Positions 35,965 to 46,970 of a DNA stretch of 64,000 nt are shown piece after piece; positions within the stretch are counted from its first letter, which is position 1, and every line of letters begins with the position of its first letter. The DNA lies in the NCBI GenBank assembly GCA_001466705.2, contig LATX02000035.1, positions 1,116,001 through 1,180,000 of the forward strand, in the 5' to 3' direction. The notes under the pieces are model-generated. The model was not told the DNA's origin, did no database searches, and saw only the letters and a list, made by a program, of their open reading frames with translations. Origin of the DNA: Moniliophthora roreri. Its lineage: Eukaryota; Basidiomycota; Agaricomycetes; Agaricales; Marasmiaceae. A program made the translations under genes and the position numbers.

Positions 35965-38900
35965 TCATTCAGCAGCCACGACATCCTTAATCTGTTCTGG
36001 TTCTGGGTGCTGTCAACGGGTGAGGAAGGTTGTTGAATGGGTGGGGTATGACTGTTCTGTAAAGGTATATTGCTACCGCTCACCCCGGAGCCGGCAGCAG
36101 GCACCATCGTCTGCAACATCAACGCAGGCTGTCCAGACGGATGATGAGCCTGCCATTCCAATAGGCCACTGGATTTCAAAGACGGGAGCGAAGTACTTTG
36201 TAAAGTAGATGCTAGGGAATGTGTAGTCGGTGGTTGTACGTGTCGTTGTAGATCTGGCACTGCGCCTGATATATTGTCGGAACCAGATTTGGACAAGGTG
36301 GGACCAGAGTCGGCGCCTCTGTCCAAGCCGTAACCTTGGACGCCATTCATAAGCTCCATGTTAGAAAACGCCCTGTGGTTACTGTTAGAGCTCGAGCCCG
36401 TGATGATATGATTAATGCCTGGCGGAAAAGCTTTGAGAGTGGCGACGGTTGAAGTGCTGCTGGCCAGTGTTGATGCTGTCGTGGCCTGGTACGTATGTGA
36501 TGAAGTGTTTGACGTTTCACTCGGTGGTTGTTTCTCGTCCACTGCTTCCGAAGGCGGAGGCATTGTTCCCCACCGTGCTCCTGTGACCTCCGTCATTTTG
36601 GCCCCGCAAAAGTCTGCGTACTCATCGACCCACTTCTTTAACTGCGGATCATCCCGGTGCAAGTACTTGATCATCGGCCAAATAACCACCCCCACTAGGT
36701 AAACAATGAGTACAACTGTCGCAGGAATGACAGAAAGCATAGTGACTTACGCATCATACTACTTCTTCTCCGCTCCCCGACCAAATCCAAAACAACGTGC
36801 AGCCTGTCAATGGCCCAACCCAGGTCGTCTCCGTTCCTAACAGACGCCGGTTCACCCCGAGAAACATCGTTATCGAAAATTGGCCGAGTTCGTCCCCCGT
36901 CCATTCCCCAAGCTCCTTGAAGATCAACCTGTATTCCACGAAACGCGACAGCAAGAGCTAACGCAGAGCTAGCCCAAAGTGCATGTACACATGCGAAACA
37001 CCAAGCGCTAGTATTGCTCGACGTCTCGAACATTGACCGTTGTACATTCAAATTCGTCTCCGTGAATTGTAACTGCGGAGGCAAATACGTGGACCACTCA
37101 TCAAGGGCACGGGAACATTCAGAGAGAATTCGGATAGCTTCCGCTCGTCTTTTGTTGTTGAACTGGAAAGTCAGAGTAGGCAACGTCTCCGTCTGAGCAT
37201 ATTGCACCTCATTCGGGACAATCGAGGTAGAAGTTTGCGAGGTCTCGCTGGGTGCTGTAAGGGGGCCAAGTCGCCCCGCGGAAGTAATGGGCCGCACGTT
37301 GCTGCTTGCATTATTGATATTGAGGTTAGACGGACTCTGCGAAGTGAGAAAAGGGTCGTTTTGGTCGTTCTGGAAGCTCAACGATGAACTAGATTGACTA
37401 AGTGACGGTGATAGTGCCACCAGCTCTGCGAGCGCCGCCTCGATCCTCTGGTGAATTGTCATAACGCGTAGCACGTGTCCCAGCTCTGAAGCATAAGGCG
37501 TGCGTATCGGAGCGAGATATAAATATTCTGGAGCAGGATGAGCAGGAAAACGGATCAGTCGACTGGCTCTAAGTTGATCACACGTAGAGCGCACCTGGAA
37601 GGCTTTCATGCACAGCCCCTAGTTCAAAACTCGTCTCGTCAGCTGGAAGTCGAAGTTTAAGCTCATCTTCCCGATAGCCCATTACACCTTGATGTAAGCC
37701 GAGAGCTGTTGTGCAAGGTTCAGGCATGATTGGAGGAATGCCCGGCGCAGCTTGTCTAGGCGTCGACGCTGGGCCAGTAAAGTCGAAAACACTAGAACCA
37801 TAACCTCGCCCACTTCCCCCGAGTCTCTCGCTATCCCAGCGATAATAGATCCCGCGCATTAGATCGATGATATAGATGATCCAGAAAATGCGGCTGCCAT
37901 ATCAAAAAACCATATTATGAGAAGCTTCATGTGGAATCCGTAATCACTTACCGAACGGACTCCCTTTCGATGCTGGTTTCTATATATGATTGTGATGGAA
38001 CAGGTGTCAATAATGGGTGGTCAGGCGTGTGAACGCCTAGTGATTGAAGAATTTGAAGAGTGAGGTCTACACATCTTGAGAGAGGTGTTCGAACATAGTA
38101 TCGAACGAGCATACCTCTATATCGTTCTCCACGAGCCCAGCTTGCTTGTTCTCCGACCTGCTCCAAGGAGATGGATTTCCCCTTGTCATGTTTTACATCT
38201 GCCGCAAGGATTTCGTAAATTGACAATATAAGGAGTGTCTGGGCGGTCTGAAGCGTCGGAGGTACGAGAAGCCTTCCAACTGGGTAAAGATGGTTAACGT
38301 GGAAAAGAGGCCTTGACAGATAGATCTCACCGGCATCTTGATCTTCGAACATGAGCCGCGCAGCCTCATCCGCAAATTGCCTCCCGGAGTGACGACCTGG
38401 TATGACGCGAAGGGACGGCTGTTTAGAGTATCGGGCAGCTAAAGCACATATAGCCTAATAGGGTGTCATTTCAAATCAAACGTACTCCATGGAAAGTGGG
38501 CACATACGAATAATAGATGTGGTGGGACCTGATTTAACGCTAAGGCATTTGCAAAGGAAGGCTTGTGTATAGCCGCAATGCATGGATGGCAGTGAGTGAA
38601 GAAAACTGAGAACGCCGATCAGGTATGAAGAAATGTCACGAGGTTGACACCTACGACTGGTCAATTCGCGAGTCAAAGCTGGATCAAGTTCCATAGGTGG
38701 ACGACTACGCTGCTCGACGGCGTGTGAAACAACATTACTGTCACTGCTCTCAGGACGTTGTCTCTTCGTAGTGATAGGGTAGTAGGGCTGGTGTTGGTGC
38801 TGGTGCTGTGGATGTGTGGGCTGCTCGGCTCTGTAGTGGGTCAATATTTTGAAAGCACTCGTATATGGCCGAAGACATACATTGATCTTGGAGCAGGAAC

Positions 38901-39065
38901 GGGTCGGCCATTATTGTCGGTATAGGTGCAAGCCTTTGAGGCGAAAAAACAGTTGGAACATGGTGAAACACCGTCACAACGCCTCTTTGATTTGTGACAG
39001 GCATCACAGGCTTTCGCCAGTCTTTTCCGTTTGGGACGTCCATCGCTATTGTTCCCGGAAGACAT
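35965..39065 (-). CDS. Zn2Cys6 fungal transcription factor
   Basis: This is a binuclear zinc cluster regulator. The ATG at 39065 opens MSSGNNSDGRPKRKRLAKAC. The cluster is complete in C-x2-C-x6-C-x5-C-x2-C-x6-C spacing (CDACHKSKRRC, then CSNC and KAC). A Pro/Gln-rich linker follows, then a middle homology region typical of fungal-specific regulators. That region includes FWIIYI next to DLMRGIYYRWDSERLGG, and later FQFNNKRRAEAIRILSECSR and WCFACVHALWASSALALAV. A hydrophobic stretch (ATVVLIVYLVGVVIWPMIKY) sits near the end, before a Ser/Thr-rich tail. The last residues depend on splicing. An intron with a GTGAGC donor gives the ending HPEPEQIKDVVAAE with stop 35965; read-through gives a stop at 35958. 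Target genes cannot be read from the context. Confidence 0.84.
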
Positions 39066-39143
39066 GATGTATACGTGTAGTTATTCCTAAGGAGTCAAAT
39101 GGTCAGACGGAATAGAAGGTTCATGAGACTGCAAACACACTGG

Positions 39144-39482
39144 TCACTGGGTACAATCTGATCTCGCGAGGACGTTTGGGAGGGCTTGCACCAGATTCAA
39201 CCAGAACTCGGAATAAATGGGTGCTGTTCTGACCCGTAACGCCGCCAGACCTTGAGTCCTACTGCTCCAGGTCTTCGCCAATTTGGTCTGCCTGATGCGG
39301 TAATCGTAATGCAACGAGCCGTTCCACAAACTGGGATTCGCAGGTATGAGAATTGTGAATCGATGGTTGATGGCGTCCAGTATTGAGGATTTGTCGGGCC
39401 TAGGTGTTGATTTTGAACCTGCGGAAATGAGAGAAGAAGCGAAGTTCCGGACAGACGTGTTGAAGATTTTGCGAAGCTTCAC
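39144..39482 (-). CDS. Hypothetical protein, start unresolved
   Basis: A 113-codon open frame reads KLRKIFNTSVRNFASSLI, then INHRFTILIPANPSLWNGSL and SRTQGLAALRVRTAPIYSEF, and ends with a TGA at 39144. Composition looks protein-like, rich in Arg, Lys and aromatics, and could suit a small mitochondrial or ribosome-associated protein. The frame has no good ATG at its start. An upstream exon must exist, or this is a pseudogene. I do not recognise the family. It lies just upstream of the Zn2Cys6 gene on the same strand. Confidence 0.35.
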   Translation of the reverse strand: MKLRKIFNTSVRNFASSLISAGSKSTPRPDKSSILDAINHRFTILIPANPSLWNGSLHYDYRIRQTKLAKTWSSRTQGLAALRVRTAPIYSEFWLNLVQALPNVLARSDCTQ

Positions 39483-39499
39483 TTGTCAGAGGAACCGGC

Positions 39500-40004
39500 G
39501 GTAAGTATGTACTGGCCTCACGTGAATTGGTATGCCGTAATTCAAACTCAGACAATACGGGGAGAGTTCCAATCGCCACGCCCAAGCCAGGCTACACGAT
39601 CTTTCACTCGACCAGAACGACTCATTCCCCTCATTAATTCACTGACCCGACTGTCGTAGATCTTTCACAGTTTTCTGTGGGCGACGTAGCCATGCAGATC
39701 GTCCAGACATTGGCAAGTGGCAAAGCGGAATTTCTTCTCAGAATCTTCTACTTAACCCCGGCCTCAACACAGCCCTCGCACGCCGAGCCGAAGCTAAAGC
39801 GGCTAAGCGCTAAATCACGTCTGGTGCATCTGTTCCTCGTCCTTACCTGCCGATCGGATCCGGGGACCTGAAGCTTGAAACTTCAAACTACGATTATCAA
39901 TCTAATCCGTATGTCATTCCAGTCTCCATAAATATATATATGAACAGAACGAGTGCAGACGATAATGAGAGACTGAAGATTTGTCCAGACAGTCGCCACT
40001 GCCT
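39500..40004. other. Region with no supported gene
   Basis: About 500 bp contain short frames only (for example 39677-39871 +). It may hold a 5' exon for the frame ending at 39144, and the 3' UTR of the DUF6533 gene. Confidence 0.35.
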
Positions 40005-41543
40005 TTACGCTTTGGGGTTGGAGATGGTATCACCATCACGTTCCACATCCACCTCAAACGCTTCTCAGTACATATTCTGTGATCGGGTCAAACGGAGAAC
40101 ATACCTGAACCTTCACCCCATTATATACATCATCACCGTATGGTCCATTTTTGAATTTATTCAAGGGAATGTTGATCCCGCTAGACTGCGTCGGTCGGCT
40201 AGGCTGTGCACTAAAGCCTTGATTCGCCCCAGGCGGGATGGAGTAATTGGTCGTCTCCTCGTTACCTGAGGCTCTCAGGTTCAGCACGAGGCGACAACAA
40301 AGGACCTGGGAAAGGACCAAAGCAAGGAAGCCTGGGATAAAGTACTCAGAGATGCCAGCTGTTATTGGTCGATGCCAAACTTACAGTTGATGTTCTGGAG
40401 GTTGGCATTCGGCTGGAACATGAATACGGCCTAAAAGGATGCCAATGATAAATAGTAAACGACAATTATGAAAGATTTCTGGGTCTGAGTGACTTACATT
40501 TAGGATGTTGATGAAAGCAACGGCCTAAAGACGCGGTATCAGTGCATGTTCAAATTGCTATACTTTGAAAGACCGACTAGGAAATACAGGAGACCTTCGC
40601 GAAGAAAGACCTTGACAAGTTGACTTTGGACTCCAATAGACCTCAATGTGAAGGCCTAGGGAGGGTAATTAGACGATTGGTCCACGATGGGGATACCCAT
40701 GAACCTCACCTTGTAAAGAGTCATGATGGTGCAAATGAGATCGAACAAAACAGGTGCCATCCAGAAGCCAGATACAACATGTTGACCAGGCGCATCCGAC
40801 GCGGTGCATGGGCCACGGTCGCCAATGAGAAGTGGTGTCTGATGCACAGCTTTGATAGAGACGAACAGAAAAAAAGCAGTTTCTCCCAGTAGAAGGACCC
40901 CCAAAAATATGGCAATGACCTGCTTCTTTCCGAGGAACGCGTAGGTCCGGACGGCAAGAATAGCCTCTGCGATGCGATAGAATGGATTTCTTAATTCTAT
41001 GAACTAGACCCTCTGCGTACCTGATCCTAGAGTCGCCCACATGCAAGTGGCGGCAATCAAGTAGTGACTGTAGCCATGATTTCATGAGCCGCAGGGACGC
41101 CAAGAAAATAATTATCAGGCTCACAGTGTATTGCACTGCTTCACAGTGAAGTTCCCATTGAATAACCAGAGGTTTAACGAGAAGCAAATCAATCCATAAT
41201 AGCGTGTCCAGATGTAAAGAGCCTTGGTGGAGGACCATTCACGCTTCCAGATTCGATGCCATTCCACTGCACATTCCGAACTCAGTGACGTCGTGGAACA
41301 TATAGACGCATATAGACCCACTTTTTAAGCAGACAAACCAGTCCCACACGGCCAGCGTCACCTGGCACAACAAAAAATATCAACACGTCTTCCACTCCCG
41401 GCAAGACAAAGGCTCACCATCGACGATGTGTAGACTTGCAGAACATGTATCAACCCAAGACCAGTAGCGATAAGTTCTGTCGTTGCTTGATCTGCTCCAA
41501 GGGAAGCCGCGGCTGCTCTATTCGCGGCTTGAATTCCAGACAT
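40005..41543 (-). CDS. DUF6533-type multi-pass membrane protein
   Basis: The ATG at 41543 opens MSGIQAANRAAAASLGADQ, followed by a first hydrophobic helix (IATGLGLIHVLQVY). The DUF6533 core reads HRIWKREWSSTKALYIWTRY. Further membrane helices include VIAIFLGVLLLGETAFFLFV and VSGFWMAPVLFDLICTIMTL, a short exon with AVFMFQPNANLQNIN, and SEYFIPGFLALVLSQVLCCR. A cytosolic tail with NLRASGNEE follows. The likely ending is VDVERDGDTISNPKA with stop 40005, though the last splice does not phase cleanly. These proteins form large families in mushrooms and their role is unknown. No signal of an enzyme is visible. The family call is good, the model approximate. Confidence 0.72.
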
Positions 41544-42841
41544 GGCAAAGAATGCAGCAATAGGACGAAAAGGAGGGAAAGATTGGGATACACCATTCGG
41601 GAAGAGACCAGTATAGGTATAAGTAGCTACCTAAGAAATAGATCTCAGGGTTAGATCTCAGGACTGTAGCCCCGTGGGTTACTGACTGACCGATCTGAAG
41701 TTCGACTGAAATTTGCTTGGAGCAATGATATTATCCCCAGAAGGTGTTACTACTGGTTCCCCCCCAGCCCGGTACGTCCGGTCGGCAGTGTTGCAGATAC
41801 GTACCAGCAGGATATGGGTAGATTTAATCCAATACGCCGAAAGACCAAAAGCTCAGCCGTATGCTGCCGCAGAGAGTAGTCGGTATAACGGTGATAGAGT
41901 CAAACCAGCCAGTCATAATCTTGGTAACCTGGAACAGAACTTCTTAATTGTTGGAGACCTATGCGATAACTGTATTCAGTGTGATACAATTAGGCAAGAT
42001 TTCAGTAAATCGGGTTGATTCTTGCTTGAGCGCAACGGAGAATAATTAAGCGTCCTTGATGGGCTTGGTTATAACAAAGCGTATCCCGTTCGACGGATGT
42101 GAATGGTGTCTTTACTCCTAGAAACCAGATTCTTGAGTTCGCTCAGGCGAATAGTCTTTGGTCTACGCCAAATGTTCTCGCGGTCGTGCCTGAGCTTTGT
42201 TGCACCGATAGCCATGCGTGCCGGGAGTATTGGACATTGTTCACTTGTTCTGGCCCATACGCTGTTTGGGGAACCTGAGGCCTGAGAACCTGGAACCTTA
42301 AAAGACCTAAATGTTTTCGTCAAGACCGCAGCCCGCTGAGAAGAGGGAGAAGACCTTGGTAGCCAAAGCTCAAATATATAGGAGGTCGAGAATGGACCCT
42401 TTCTCGACAATCTGAATGAGTACTGTACAAAACATAAATGAAGACTGCATAAAATGGACACCGTCAAGATAATCGTATGATACGGGAGAAAGATCTACCT
42501 GTAAACACGCAAACTCGGGTCAGCCTCAGAATCTTTTTTTCCGCTTTCTCGCAATGACCCTGCGCGTTAGGCTTTGAGCGAGAAAGAGTTCTGATCGTAA
42601 GGGGCTGACAGTATATTCCCTCCTGGAGCGGGAAGGGAGACGTCACTGTTGTCGCTGAGCACGCTAAAGCATAGGCTAGCCTTGGACCATGAATCCTAGA
42701 TATTGCATTTGAATCAAGTAATAAAGTATAACCCGAGCCTGGCATAGATTTGTTCCTCAGTACGTAGTCACGGCCGTTTGAATTCGAAGCTTACCAAAAT
42801 GGATCGTTTGGATTGTTTGATTCGACGATAAAGAGAGATTG
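41544..42841. other. Region with no supported gene
   Basis: About 1.3 kb upstream of the DUF6533 gene. Minus-strand frames at 42069-42467 and 42464-42745 and a plus frame at 41713-42018 have no domain, no good start and no consistent splice set. It may include regulatory sequence or gene remnants. Confidence 0.35.
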
Positions 42842-43118
42842 TCAAGCATCTGGTATCGTCAGCGTCTCGCAAAAGGAAGAATAGATCCTGGGGGACCCTT
42901 GAATTAGCATCTGAATGACGGAGTCTTAAAGGGACATAAGCAGATCGTAGTACCTCACGCCCCGACTCCATCGTGAGATGAACAACAGCTCGCTTAAATA
43001 GAACTCCATTTAGGTCACCACAATCGTGTGAAAAGCGTCCAAAGATCATACTCAATCGTTGAAGCGACTCCAGAGTCGCTTCTTCGCTTCTGTCGCTGAT
43101 GATTATCCGTCTTCCCAT
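42842..43118 (-). CDS. Small hypothetical protein, about 77 residues, two exons
   Basis: The ATG at 43118 opens MGRRIIISDRSEEATLESLQ and continues RLSMIFGRFSHDCGDLNGVL. Exon 1 (42954-43118) is exactly 55 codons and ends at a GTACTA donor. A 43 bp intron leads to exon 2 (42842-42910), exactly 23 codons with the stop. The phase match supports the model. There is no recognisable domain, signal peptide or neighbour relation. Confidence 0.3.
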
Positions 43119-43514
43119 CAAACCACTGGTTTCTCGCCTTTTATAGAAAGCGGAGGCGAATAATCGCGTGTTGAAGCAGGCCGTTCAAGGTTCAGACGAT
43201 TCTATGACGATTATCCCGTTACCAGCGATCCCAGGATCGACTCATACGCAACTCCGTAATCGTCCCATAATCGCATGCTCTGAACACTACTAATATGATG
43301 CCTAGCATTCATTCAAGCATTCGATGCAGCTGTTGGAGTAAATATATACAGCGGCAAAAAAGATGCTGCTTAAATTCTCATCACATCTTTAAACTCTTGA
43401 TGCAGAGTACCAGCGCTAGCTCACGCATTGGTTGAGACGTAACAGATGTGATAAGCGTACCATTGTATAAAGCTACATGGTAAGCGGAGGGATAGGTACA
43501 TTGGATTGGTGAAT
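43119..43514. other. Region with no supported gene
   Basis: This is 396 bp between the small frame at 42842-43118 and the RPP2 stop codon. It should contain the RPP2 3' UTR. No gene is visible. Confidence 0.4.
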
Positions 43515-43912
43515 TTAGTCGAAGAGACCGAAGCCCATGTCTTCGTCGGACTCCTCCTATGAACGAATAGAATTAGAACGTGAGATCGTATATGCAGAGA
43601 AGAAATACGAACCTTCTCCTCTTCCTTCTTCTCTTCCTTCTTCTCCTCGGCGGCGGCAGCACCTCCACCAGCGGCAGCACCGCCAGAAGGAGCAGCAGCG
43701 ACACCTCCACCAGAAGGAACGGAGGCGAGCTTGCCAGAGCCCTCAGCAATCAATTCATCAATGGACTTGTTAGCCAGCTCCGAGAGGAGCTTGTCAAGTC
43801 TCTCGTCGTCAGCCTCAAGACCGACAGCACCGAGTACCTTCTTGATGTCAGCAGCAGAAGGAGAGGCATTTCCGCCAGTTTGGAGGAGCAGATAGGCAGC
43901 GATGTGCTTCAT
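43515..43912 (-). CDS. RPP2: 60S acidic ribosomal protein P2
   Basis: P2 forms the stalk of the large ribosomal subunit with P0 and P1 and recruits elongation factors. The ATG at 43912 opens [20 protein letters not shown], the standard P2 start, and [20 protein letters not shown] follows. A Gly/Ala-rich hinge and a Lys/Glu run ([12 protein letters not shown]) lead to an intron of about 55 bp. The last exon encodes the universal stalk tail, [13 protein letters not shown], stop 43515. The gene is divergent from RPS15. The call is firm. Confidence 0.96.
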
Positions 43913-44326
43913 CTAAAGATACGTTCAGAATAATAATTGGGCTTGGAGGCAAAACCAACTTTTGTGCAAGTTTCAAGTTTTTACGAAGAGGAATTCGGAA
44001 GGCCGCGAATCAACTGCAATAAACGATGAGTTTGATGGATGCAGAGAAACGAAAAAGAAAAAAAAAAAAGAGATACATACATTTAATCCTTTACAGGAAG
44101 AAACGGGGATTCAATCCGAAGTAGTTTTAACGAAGATTGATGATTCTCACTCTTTCTGCATCAAGCAGATATCGGCAATTTCCGGAGTTGTGCTATATAG
44201 CTGCACGTGCCTTTTTAGACAATAAGGTTTTTCAGCCACTGACTCGGTCGTTGCTCCGCTTTAAAGTAAGCAAATTCGTCTGCCCAATTGGTGCAAGTGT
44301 AAAGCAGGAGCTACAAGACTATCAAG
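43913..44326. promoter_or_regulatory. Shared divergent promoter region of RPP2 and RPS15
   Basis: These 414 bp separate two divergent ribosomal protein start codons. An A-rich tract (about 44053-44071, mostly A with few G) lies in the middle. Such tracts often keep promoters nucleosome-poor. Sharing the region would help co-regulation of the two genes with growth. The exact factor sites cannot be told from the sequence. Confidence 0.55.
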
Positions 44327-45071
44327 ATGGTATGGAGTTCCTGTTTGCCGCTGCTCAGGATGATCTCGATACTAACCCTTTTGCTGAATCTAGGCCGATG
44401 TTACCGACCCTGTTGTTGCTGCCGAGTTGAAGAAGAAGAGGACGTTTAGGACTTTTTCTTACCGTGGTGTTGAGCTCGACAAGCTCCTTGACATGAGCAA
44501 TGAGGACGTGTGTGGTTATGTTTTATGAGGTATCAGATTTCTCAGCTAAAGTAATTGGGTTTAGTTCGTCGACCTGGTTCATGCTCGTGCAAGGAGACGG
44601 TTCCAACGTGGTCTCAAGCGTCGCCCAATGGGTCTCATCAAAAAGCTCAGAAAGGCCAAGAAGGAGGCTCCCCCCAATGAAAAACCTGCTGTTGTCAAGA
44701 CTCACTTGCGTGACATGATTATCGTTCCGGAGATGATTGGATCTGTGGTCGGTATCTACAACGGCAAGGTGCGTAATTGGCGTAATGCCAAAGGGAGGAA
44801 GTTGACCATTCTTCCCAGGTCTTTAACTCTGTCGAAATTAAGCCTGAGATGACTGGTCATTACCTTGGTGAATTCTCTGTCTCATACCGACCCGTCAAGC
44901 ACGGTCGTCCTGGTGTAAGTCCTGGATATCGCATTCTTTAAAAACTCGTGATATTAACGATCATCTTCAGATTGGTGCGACACACTGTAAGTTAGGAATC
45001 AGAACTACCCTTTTACACGATTCCTTATATCTTTTCAACATTCAGCATCTCGTTTCATTCCCCTCAAATAA
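44327..45071 (+). CDS. RPS15: 40S ribosomal protein S15 (uS19)
   Basis: uS19 sits in the head of the small subunit near the decoding site. Exon 1 consists of the ATG only (44327-44329), followed directly by a GT donor. The next exon starts [20 protein letters not shown]. It continues [40 protein letters not shown] and [20 protein letters not shown], then the exon with [20 protein letters not shown]. Two tiny last exons encode GATHSSRFIPLK and a stop at 45069-45071. The length, about 150 residues, is standard. The call is firm. Confidence 0.95.
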
Positions 45072-45470
45072 GCCATCATGGATTCGGGGTTTTTTCCTTA
45101 TTCTACGACTGCACGTCCTATGTACCTATTGTACTGCGCTCCATGCCTCACCAAAATTCAATTCATGCGCGCCCATGATTATATGCAGCACAAAGTTCGT
45201 CGGTTGCAAATCATACGATGCGGTAGCAGTGCAAACATTGAATGCATGTGTCGAGGAACAAATTTCATTCGTGTCTACAGTAGTAATGCACGGTTCCACC
45301 TAGAGTCCTTATACGGGTAGCAAATCTGCGGAGGAGTGAGGATATATATCATGAATTTAGGAATGAACTTGCTGAGGGAGCAATAACACGGAGGTGTGGT
45401 CTGTGTCTGATTCGCAAGATTCCAATCCCAGGTGAGTCTGGCGTCCCAAGACCAGGGCCTATGTACTTAC
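45072..45470. other. Region between convergent 3' ends of RPS15 and the homeodomain-like gene
   Basis: This is 399 bp of 3' UTR-type sequence. A + frame at 45078-45320 begins seven bases after the RPS15 stop but shows no domain. Confidence 0.45.
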
Positions 45471-46868
45471 CTACAAGGGTAATTCCATTGATCCCGAAGG
45501 CTCCATCCTTATCATAACGTCTATCTGTGTTGTTAAAGGATTACCCTTCGGTGGAAGTAATTCTTGCAAGTCAGGGTCGTTTAATGCAGAAAAGGATTGC
45601 AGGGGTATATTGTAGAGTGCGTCGTAGCATGTGCAGGGTGAGGTATCGCAGGTGGTGTCTTGTTGATGTGGGCAAATGTAGAAGCCGTCAGGAGAGAATT
45701 CGTATCCACAAAAAACGAAATTGAACGACGTGGAATGAGTGTATTCGAGTGATTCGATGCGGGCAGAGCAAGCAGTGTAGGGATGCATGTTTTGAGAGGA
45801 AGCGGAGCATGAGTGTGGAAGGATATAGTCCCTTGAGCGGGATTCGAAAGGGATGGCTGATAGTTCCCAAAGAGGGGATGATTCGAAGGCTATATCGAGT
45901 GACGGTGCTTGAACCCATGATACCGGGTCTCCAGAGCTCTCTAAGCGAATTGAACTGAGATTCTGAAATGGAAAACTAGGAGAAGATGAAGGCGGAACGG
46001 GATCCGGTAGACCGTCTGGCGAAGGCTGAAGACTCGGACGTCCTGACTCTGCAATGCGTGTCAGCCCAACTCAACGACGACAAGACCTTGATATACCGGA
46101 CTCCTCGACTTTGCACAGATCGCAAATCCAACTTGCTTCTTCGCCTGCGCCATTATTTTCTGAGCATATGAGGTTAGGCTCTTCTTGACAGGTCATTTCC
46201 GCTTTTGTATCATCATCTGGAAGAGAAAGTCCGCAATGCTGTGGTTCAAGCATTTCGATCTCCGGCTGTGGTAGGGGTGTCGTAAATCCGGAGATCGAGT
46301 CTTTTGAGGTAGAAAACGGGGTGTATGCGCGAGCCCCCTGGATACTAGTGCATGATCCACTCGGTGAAGGGGAAGAATAAACAGTGGTAAGAGACGATGT
46401 TGGAGATGACATCGATGAAAAGTGAAAGAACGCGTCTATATCCGAAGATGATGATTGGCAGCCATTGTCGAGCAATCCGGCGAGGCGACGGGAACGACGT
46501 AGAGTCGGAGAAACGCGCGTATTGCGTAAGGCACTGGTAAGACTGGGTACCACTATCAGGTCCTCGAGCTCTAGCTTCAGCTCAGTTTTGACCACCGGCG
46601 GCTCTTCTAGCTGTATCTCTGGAGGAATTCCGACGTCTAGCTCGTACATTTCGGTATCTGAGGGTAGCTGTACGCCTTGTCTCTTGGCATAGCTCTTCTT
46701 CTTCCAATACCAGCGATTTACAAGTTGTGGATTTATTTTGCGAGCGTTTGCCCAATTTCGACGAGATTGAAGGGTGGGTGTACGTTTATCAGCTTCCCAG
46801 ATGGCGTCGAGCTCGAGAAGGATGGCTTTGGGCATACCGCGTATGAATGGTTTCCACTCGGAGGTCAT
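45471..46868 (-). CDS. Protein with degenerate homeodomain-like N-terminus
   Basis: The ATG at 46868 opens MTSEWKPFIRGMPKAILLEL. A three-helix unit follows with DAIWEADKRTPTLQSRRNWA, then RKINPQLVNRWYWKKKSYAK. The third helix has the V-x-x-W-[FY] pattern of homeodomains, but the usual Asn that contacts DNA is not there (WYWKKK instead of WFxNRR). A short acidic and Ser-rich region and a basic cluster (LRRSRRLAGLL) follow. A Cys pair near the end of exon 1 (WICDLCKVEE) is followed by an intron of about 49 bp with a GTATAT donor. Exon 2 is Ser/Pro-rich and ends with a Cys-rich part (YICPHQQDTTCDTSPCTCYD). It is probably a nuclear regulator. It is not one of the classic HD1/HD2 mating-type proteins as far as I can tell. 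It diverges from PRP6 with 102 bp between starts. Confidence 0.65.
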
Positions 46869-46970
46869 GGTCAAGGTTAAATAAGAGTCACCAGCGGATC
46901 TGGGCGTGACTGTTAGCTGATACGTGACCAGACTCTTCCTTCACTACTACAACTCCCTTCCTCGTCGACC

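Noticed and set aside
45078..45320. + strand frame of 80 codons just after RPS15
   Set aside because: Begins seven bases after the RPS15 stop, in its 3' UTR; no domain.
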